DNA of 64,000 nt from Labedaea rhizosphaerae (GTDB taxonomy: Bacteria > Actinomycetota > Actinomycetes > Mycobacteriales > Pseudonocardiaceae). Under the pieces are notes generated by a model, which had not been told where the DNA came from, did no database searches, and saw only the letters and a list, made by a program, of their open reading frames with translations. The stretch lies in the NCBI RefSeq assembly GCF_004362825.1, contig NZ_SNXZ01000004.1, forward strand, positions 248,001 to 312,000, read 5' to 3'. The translations under genes and the position numbers were made by a program. Below, piece by piece: positions 58,755 through 64,000 of this stretch (positions are counted from its first letter, which is position 1; every line of letters begins with the position of its first letter).

Positions 58755-61373
58755 TCACATGGCGGCCAGGCGCGCCTTGATCCGCTCGATGTCGGCGACG
58801 GCGACCGCGCGGCGAGACTTGATCTTCTCGACGACGTCGGCCGGGGCTTTCTCGGTGAACTTCGGGTTGTTCAGCTTGGCCTCGCACTGCTGGAGTTCCT
58901 TCTCCGCCACCGCGAGGTCCTTGGTCAGGCGCTTGCGCTCCGCCTCGACGTCGACCGTGCCGGAGAGGTCCAGCTCGACGGTCACCGTGCCGGTGGGCGT
59001 CGAGACCTCCAGCGACGCGCTCGCCGCGAAGCCGTCCTCGGGCTCGGTCAGCCGGGCCAGCGACCGGGCCGAGGCCTCCAACTCGCCGAGCCCCGCCTCG
59101 GCGACGCCGGACAGGCGCGCGGGGACGCGCTGACCCGGCTTCACCCCCTGGTCCGAGCGGAACCGGCGGACCTCGGTCACCAGCTTCTGGATGCCCTCGA
59201 TCCGTTGCGCCGCAACGGTGTCCGCGGTGACCTCGCCGGCCGTCGGCCACGACGTGATCACCAGGGACTCGCCGCCGGTGAGCTCCTTCCACAGGACCTC
59301 GGTGATGAACGGCATGACCGGGTGCAGCAGGCGCAGGATCGTGTCCAGGACCTTGCCCAGGACCGCACGCGTCGCGTCCGCGCGCGCGCCGCCCTCGGCG
59401 AGCTGGACCTTGGCCAGTTCCAGGTACCAGTCGCAGAACTCGTCCCACGTGAAGTGGTAGAGCTCGTCGCACAGCTTGGCGAACTGGAAGTCCTCGAACA
59501 GGCCATCCACATCGGACACCAGCTTGGCTTCCAGGTCGAGGATCCAGCGGTCGGCGTCGGTCAACTCCGACCGCGACGGGACCTCGAGGGCCGTGGTGGC
59601 GCCGTTCATCAACGCGAACCGGCTGGCGTTCCACAGCTTTGTGCCGAAGTTGCGCGAACCGGCCGCCCACTCCTCGGCGACCGCCATGTCCGAACCCGGG
59701 TTCGCGCCACGCGCCAACGTGAACCGGGTGGCGTCGGCGCCGTAGCGGTCCAGCCAGTCGAGTGGGTCGATGCCGTTCCCGCTGGACTTCGACATCTTCT
59801 TGCCCTGCGCGTCGCGGATCAGGCCGTGCAGGTACACGTGGTCGAACGGCTGGACCTCGTCCATCGCGTACAGGCCGAACATCATCATCCGGGCGACCCA
59901 GAAGAAGAGGATGTCGTAGCCGGTGGACAGGACGCTGGTGGGATAGAACTTCTCGAGCGCCTTGGTCTGGTCCGGCCAGCCCAGGGTGGAGAACGGCCAG
60001 AGCGCCGAGGAGAACCACGTGTCCAGGACGTCGGAGTCCTGCGTCCAGCCCTCGCCGGGCGGTTCCTCGTCGGGGCCGACGCACATGACCTTGTCGTTCG
60101 GGCCGTACCAGACCGGGATCCGGTGCCCCCACCACAGTTGGCGGGAGATGGTCCAGTCGTGCATGTTGTCGACCCAGTCGAAGTAGCGCTTGGCCAGCTC
60201 CGGCGGGTGGATCTGGGTGCGGCCGTCGCGCACGGCGTCGCCGGCGGCACGGGCCAGCGGCTCGACCTTGACCCACCACTGCAACGACAACCGCGGCTCG
60301 ACCACCGTGCCGCACCGCGAGCAGTGCCCGACGGAGTGGACGTACGGCCGCTTCTCCGCGACGATCCGGCCTTCCTCGCGCAGCGCCGCGACGACCGCGG
60401 GCCGCGCCTCGAACCGGTCCATGCCCAGGAACGGCCCGTGCACGGTGACGACCGCGTGCTCGTCGAGGATCGTGATCGACGGCAGCTGGTGGCGCTGGCC
60501 GATCTCGAAGTCGTTCGGGTCGTGGGCCGGGGTCACCTTGACCGCACCGGTGCCGAACGACGGGTCGACGTGCTCGTCGGCGACGATCGGGATCACCCGG
60601 TCAGTCAGCGGGAGCGGGACCTCCTTGCCGATCAGGTGCTTGTAGCGCTCGTCGTCGGGGTGGACCGCGACCGCGGTGTCGCCCAGCATCGTCTCCGCAC
60701 GCGTGGTCGCGACGACGATGGAGTTCTCCCCGTCGCCGTAGCGGATCGAGACCAGTTCGCCGTCGTCGTCGGAGTGGTCGACCTCGATGTCCGACAACGC
60801 GGTCAGGCAGCGCGGGCACCAGTTGATGATCCGGTTGGCGCGGTAGATCAGGCCGTCGTCGAAGAGCTTCTTGAAGATCGTCTGGACGGCCTTGGAGAGC
60901 CCGTCGTCCATCGTGAAGCGCTCACGCGACCAGTCGACGCCGTCGCCGAGGCGGCGCATCTGGCCGAGGATCTTGCCGCCGTACTCGGCCTTCCAGTCCC
61001 AGACGCGTTCGATGAACGCCTCGCGGCCCAGGTCGTGGCGGGACTTGCCCTCCGTGGCCAGGTCCTTCTCCACCGCGTTCTGCGTCGCGATGCCCGCGTG
61101 GTCCATGCCGGGCAGCCACAGGACCTCGTAGCCCTGCATGCGCCGGCGCCGGGTCAGCGCGTCCATGATCGTGTGGTTCAGCGCGTGACCCATGTGCAGG
61201 CTGCCGGTGACGTTCGGCGGCGGCAGCGCGATCGTGTACGACGGCCTATCGCTGTCGACGTCCGCGGTGAAGTAGCCGGCGTCTACCCAGCCCTGGTACA
61301 GCCGTCCCTCGACGGCCGCCGGGTCCCAGGCGGTCGGAAGGTCAGTGGTACGCGGGGCTTCGGTATTGGTCAC
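58755..61373 (-). CDS. valS: Valyl-tRNA synthetase
   Basis: An 872-residue class I synthetase: [21 protein letters not shown] (HIGH motif), CP1 editing domain with [20 protein letters not shown] and [31 protein letters not shown] (KMSKS motif), anticodon-binding helices, and a C-terminal coiled coil of about 60 residues ([28 protein letters not shown]). It lacks nothing essential. It is the last backbone gene of the block. ATG 61373. A T-box is not visible upstream. Confidence 0.97.
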   Translation of the reverse strand: MTNTEAPRTTDLPTAWDPAAVEGRLYQGWVDAGYFTADVDSDRPSYTIALPPPNVTGSLHMGHALNHTIMDALTRRRRMQGYEVLWLPGMDHAGIATQNAVEKDLATEGKSRHDLGREAFIERVWDWKAEYGGKILGQMRRLGDGVDWSRERFTMDDGLSKAVQTIFKKLFDDGLIYRANRIINWCPRCLTALSDIEVDHSDDDGELVSIRYGDGENSIVVATTRAETMLGDTAVAVHPDDERYKHLIGKEVPLPLTDRVIPIVADEHVDPSFGTGAVKVTPAHDPNDFEIGQRHQLPSITILDEHAVVTVHGPFLGMDRFEARPAVVAALREEGRIVAEKRPYVHSVGHCSRCGTVVEPRLSLQWWVKVEPLARAAGDAVRDGRTQIHPPELAKRYFDWVDNMHDWTISRQLWWGHRIPVWYGPNDKVMCVGPDEEPPGEGWTQDSDVLDTWFSSALWPFSTLGWPDQTKALEKFYPTSVLSTGYDILFFWVARMMMFGLYAMDEVQPFDHVYLHGLIRDAQGKKMSKSSGNGIDPLDWLDRYGADATRFTLARGANPGSDMAVAEEWAAGSRNFGTKLWNASRFALMNGATTALEVPSRSELTDADRWILDLEAKLVSDVDGLFEDFQFAKLCDELYHFTWDEFCDWYLELAKVQLAEGGARADATRAVLGKVLDTILRLLHPVMPFITEVLWKELTGGESLVITSWPTAGEVTADTVAAQRIEGIQKLVTEVRRFRSDQGVKPGQRVPARLSGVAEAGLGELEASARSLARLTEPEDGFAASASLEVSTPTGTVTVELDLSGTVDVEAERKRLTKDLAVAEKELQQCEAKLNNPKFTEKAPADVVEKIKSRRAVAVADIERIKARLAAM

Positions 61374-61429
61374 AAGGAAGATTCTACGAAGGTCTTGACA
61401 ACGTCTTCATCCGCATTACCGCCAGGCGA

Positions 61430-62203
61430 TCACACCACGTAGAACAGGATCATGAACACGACCGCGAGCCCGATCAGCCCGTAGCCGCGCAGGCGCAGCG
61501 ATGCCACCGCTCGATCGGCCTTCTCGGCCCGTTCCCGCAGGACGTGTTCGGGCTTCGTGGAGATGTGGAACGGCGCGCCAGACGGGGATTTCGCGATCGT
61601 GAGGCCGTCGAGCCGGTCGTGCGCCTCGCCGTGCACGAACACGCGCTCGCCCGCGCGCACCGCGTACTCGACGGTGACCACCGCGGTCGTCGTGTCCTTG
61701 TCGGTGAGCTTGCTCCACACCGACTCCGCGGCCTCCGGCGTGACCTGCTCGTCCACCCGGTGCACAGCCTTTGCCCCGGTGACCTCCGCGCCGTCGGGCC
61801 ACACCGTGATCGTGCCGGTCGGGTCGGCGAGGGTGAACGGCTCGCGGCTCCAGTTGTGCCCGACCCGCTCGCTGCGCGCGACCCGCTCGCCGTCGACGAG
61901 TTCGACGTGGTGCCGGGTGGTCTCGCTGCGCCACCACACGCACTCGACGCCATCTTCGCGGGTCCTGAGCGGGCCACCGGGCCCGGGCCGCGCGGTAGCG
62001 ACGACGCTCACCAGGCGCCGGAACTCCCCCGGCCCGCTGACTTCGACGCTGCCCAGGCGCAGCGCGTCGACCTCCTCGACCGTCCACGTCTCTGTGCCCG
62101 CGACCGGGCCGACCGCGAGCGGCGGCCCGGCGTAGTACTGCTTCAGCGACCACGCACCGACGACCGCGCTGACGATGGCTGCCAGCAACAGCAAGTCATC
62201 CAT
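61430..62203 (-). CDS. GIDE-domain membrane protein
   Basis: A 257-residue protein: N-terminal membrane helix (LLLLAAIVSAVVGAWSLKQYYAG), a GIDE-like beta domain (GSVEVSGPGEFRRLVSVVATARPGPGGPLRTREDGVECVWWRSETTRHH), and a C-terminal membrane helix (YGLIGLAVVFMILFYVV). The GIDE domain is shared with the eukaryotic MULAN E3 ligase, without the RING part. Function unknown. ATG 62203; a longer open frame upstream is the shadow of the TetR gene. It lies 56 bp upstream of valS. Confidence 0.8.
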   Translation of the reverse strand: MDDLLLLAAIVSAVVGAWSLKQYYAGPPLAVGPVAGTETWTVEEVDALRLGSVEVSGPGEFRRLVSVVATARPGPGGPLRTREDGVECVWWRSETTRHHVELVDGERVARSERVGHNWSREPFTLADPTGTITVWPDGAEVTGAKAVHRVDEQVTPEAAESVWSKLTDKDTTTAVVTVEYAVRAGERVFVHGEAHDRLDGLTIAKSPSGAPFHISTKPEHVLRERAEKADRAVASLRLRGYGLIGLAVVFMILFYVV

Positions 62204-62244
62204 CCGCGCACTCTCGCACGCAAGACGCCTGGTTCGGGCCGGGT

Positions 62245-62922
62245 TCAGCGCGGCGGCGCCAACGGCCCCGACCGGTTCAGCTCCTCGAGGCTCAGCGCGG
62301 GACCCTGGATCTTCACGTCGCCGTCCGGCTCGGCACGCAGGCCGTGGACCAGCAACTGCAGGTGCCGGTGCGCGAGCTCGTCGTTGAGCTCGCGGGACAT
62401 CGAGCCGGGCAACGGCCGGGAGAGCCGCACCACCAGCAGGCCGATGTCGGCGAAGGTCACGTCCGGGCGCAGCGCGCCCGAGCGGTGCGCGCCGTCGATC
62501 AGCGCCTGCACCCGCTGGGCCGCCCTGCCACGGGCGGTCTGCATCTCCACGTCGTCCAGCTCGGCGATCTCGGCCAGCAGCGCCGGGACGACCGCGGCGA
62601 CGCGGATGTCCAGCGCGCTGTGCATGTAGTGGATCAGCGCGCGGAACGGGTCGGGTTCCTCGTCGGCCGCGCTGGTCGCGATCTCCTCGGTGCGCCGCCA
62701 CGCCTGCAGCACGACTGCGCGCATCAGCGCGGCGCGGTCCGGGAAGCGGCGGTAGAGCGTGGCGATGCCGGTGCCCGCCCGTTTGGCGATCAGCTCGAGC
62801 GGCGCGTTGGCGCCGTGCTCGACGAACACGTCTCTGGCCGCGCCCAGGATCTGGTCGCGGTTCCTGCGTGCGTCGGCACGCAACGGTCGATCGCCGTCCA
62901 CGGCCGGTATGTCGCCGGTCAT
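62245..62922 (-). CDS. TetR-family repressor of the adjacent MFS gene
   Basis: A 225-residue TetR protein: ADARRNRDQILGAARDVFVEHGANAPLELIAKRAGTGIATLYRRFPDRAALMRAVVLQAW in the HTH, followed by the ligand domain (AIELRVAAVVPALLAE-type helices). It is divergent from an EmrB/QacA MFS transporter and should repress it. Two inverted repeats in the gap are candidate operators. ATG 62922. Confidence 0.92.
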   Translation of the reverse strand: MTGDIPAVDGDRPLRADARRNRDQILGAARDVFVEHGANAPLELIAKRAGTGIATLYRRFPDRAALMRAVVLQAWRRTEEIATSAADEEPDPFRALIHYMHSALDIRVAAVVPALLAEIAELDDVEMQTARGRAAQRVQALIDGAHRSGALRPDVTFADIGLLVVRLSRPLPGSMSRELNDELAHRHLQLLVHGLRAEPDGDVKIQGPALSLEELNRSGPLAPPR

Positions 62923-62945
62923 GCCGCCACAGTATCACCTGATGC

Positions 62946-62993
62946 GGAGGAAGATCCTCCAGAACTTCCGGAAAAGTGGAGACAAAGCCTCCA
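62946..62993. promoter_or_regulatory. Candidate TetR operators between the tetR and MFS genes
   Basis: Two palindromes: GGAGGAAGATCCTCC (62946-62960) and TGGAGACAAAGCCTCCA (62977-62993). A third partial site (TTCCTCCACTTTC) lies near 63026-63038, close to the MFS ribosome-binding site. All share the GGAG/CTCC half-site. Confidence 0.55.
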
Positions 62994-63048
62994 GTCAGTG
63001 TTACCGTCGGGGCAAGCGGAAAGACTTCCTCCACTTTCGAGGTGTGAC

Positions 63049-64000
63049 ATGACGACAACCACAGAGGGGCAGACGCGGGCGCCCGGCACGGGCCGGTGGC
63101 TCGGTTTGCTGGTCATCGCGCTGGCCCAGCTCGTGGTCGCGCTCGACGCGACCGTCCTCAACATCGCGCTGCCCTCCGCGCAGCACGAGATCGGCTTCGG
63201 CGACGCGGCCCGGCAGTGGACGATCACCGCCTACACGCTGGCGCTCGCGGGCTGCCTGCTGCTGGGCGGCCGGGTCGCCGACACGATCGGGCACCGCAAG
63301 GCGTTCCTGATCGGCCTCACCGCGTTCGGCGCGGCGTCCTTGCTCGCCGGCGCGGCGCCGACGTTCGGGCTGCTGGTCACCGGTCGCGCGATCCAGGGCG
63401 CCGCGGGTGCGCTGCTGATCCCGTCCGGCCTGGCCCTGCTGGCCACGACGTTCCCGACGCCGGAAGAGCGCGGCAAGGCCTTCGGCGTTTACGGCGCGGT
63501 CGCGAGCAGCGGCGGGGCGCTCGGGCTGCTGCTGGGCGGGTCGCTGACGGAGTACGTGAGCTGGCGCTGGTGCCTGTTCGTCAACGTCGTCGTGATCGCG
63601 ATCGTCCTGGCTGTCGCGCTGCGGGTCCTGCCGACCGCGCCGTCGCGCGGCAGGCGCACGCTCGACACCCCGGGCGCGGCCCTGGCCTCGGTCGCGTTGA
63701 TCGGGATCGTCTACGCCTGCGGTCGGTTGAGCACGCACAGCGCCGACCTGGCGTTCTGGCTCCCGCTGGGGGTGGGGGCCGTGCTGCTGGTGGCGTTCGT
63801 GCTGCGGGAGCGGCGGGCAGCGGATCCCCTGTTGCCGCTGTCCGTCGTCACCGACCGCCGGCGCGCCGGTGCGTTCCTCGCGGTCGCGTCGTCGGTGATC
63901 GGTGTGTTCGGCATGTTCCTCGTGCTGACCTACTACCTGCAGGTGGTCGCGCACTACACGCCGCTGCGGACCGGGGTCGCGTTCCTGCCGCTGTCGGCGA
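63049..64000 (+). CDS. MFS drug exporter, DHA2/EmrB-QacA family (3' truncated by window end)
   Basis: The first 317 residues of a 14-helix MFS exporter run off the window. Visible motifs are LAQLVVALDATVLNIALPSA (helix 1, DHA2 motif), RQWTITAYTLALAGCLLLGGRVADTIGHRKAF (motif A) and GRAIQGAAGALLIPSGLALL (motif C region), then SWRWCLFVNV. It should expel lipophilic drugs or the host's own metabolites with a proton gradient. ATG 63049 has GAGG 6 nt upstream. It is divergent from the TetR repressor. Confidence 0.92.
   Translation, partial: MTTTTEGQTRAPGTGRWLGLLVIALAQLVVALDATVLNIALPSAQHEIGFGDAARQWTITAYTLALAGCLLLGGRVADTIGHRKAFLIGLTAFGAASLLAGAAPTFGLLVTGRAIQGAAGALLIPSGLALLATTFPTPEERGKAFGVYGAVASSGGALGLLLGGSLTEYVSWRWCLFVNVVVIAIVLAVALRVLPTAPSRGRRTLDTPGAALASVALIGIVYACGRLSTHSADLAFWLPLGVGAVLLVAFVLRERRAADPLLPLSVVTDRRRAGAFLAVASSVIGVFGMFLVLTYYLQVVAHYTPLRTGVAFLPLSA

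Noticed and set aside
59205-61442. A 745-codon plus-strand open frame.
   Set aside because: Antisense to valS with no domain; valS is clearly the real gene.

Overview
The window is about 70% GC chromosomal DNA from an actinomycete. Gene content and order suggest the Pseudonocardiaceae (Lentzea, Saccharothrix or Actinosynnema-like); this is inferred from synteny and protein style, not from a database search. From about 7.3 kb to 61.4 kb most of the backbone follows the core block that in Mycobacterium tuberculosis runs from lepA (Rv2404c) to valS (Rv2448c), mostly on the minus strand: lepA, transglutaminase/alpha-E/ATP-grasp operon, rpsT, holA, comEC-comEA, degV, octT-gpgP-rsfS-nadD, proB-obg-rpmA-rplU-rne, ndk, folC and valS. 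Accessory genes are spliced between these blocks.

Layout. 0-7.3 kb is accessory: MerR, HxlR and enzyme genes, a membrane-anchored barnase with its barstar, an enoyl-reductase-like oxidoreductase, a nitronate monooxygenase, a small HD hydrolase, an Uma2 nuclease fold protein and an MmcQ protein. 7.3-14.3 kb holds lepA, the transglutaminase-like/alpha-E/ATP-grasp operon and a secreted PNGase A-like protein. 14.5-19.7 kb holds rpsT, a hotdog thioesterase, a solitary 1,027-residue helicase-nuclease and holA. 19.8-25.2 kb holds a SAM-I riboswitch in front of a threonine synthase-like gene, a tandemly duplicated intergenic region, and comEC-comEA. 25.3-31 kb holds degV, the methylglucose-lipopolysaccharide genes octT and gpgP split by a 168-bp MITE, rsfS, nadD and a RecQ-phosphoribosyltransferase fusion. 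31-43 kb is proB-obg-rpmA-rplU-rne plus the paired radical-SAM/DUF2344 genes, separated here by a subtilase and a VOC gene. 43-48 kb carries small accessory modules: TetR/SnoaL/DUF3237, and PadR/DUF1048 with a three-gene ABC exporter. 48-56 kb holds ndk, a YtrA-like regulator with a membrane protein, folC, and a C4-dicarboxylate symporter with its two-component system. 56-64 kb holds a second MITE, a DHFR-fold protein, a secreted aminopeptidase, valS, a GIDE-domain membrane protein and a TetR/MFS efflux pair that runs off the window.

The points most worth following up are: the SAM riboswitch on a threonine synthase-like gene (possibly a homocysteine synthase); two related MITEs with TA-flanked inverted repeats whose ends provide the TAG stop codons of three genes and whose core hairpin shows a compensatory change; a three-copy amplification of the convergent 3' ends of thrC and comEC; the split radical-SAM pair; the lone zinc-ribbon/SF1 helicase/nuclease protein between rpsT and holA; and a perfect 33-bp palindrome in front of the padR-DUF1048 operon. 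Many genes appear to be leaderless, with a TANNNT box 6-8 nt before the start codon. I saw no rRNA, tRNA, CRISPR array or complete insertion sequence.
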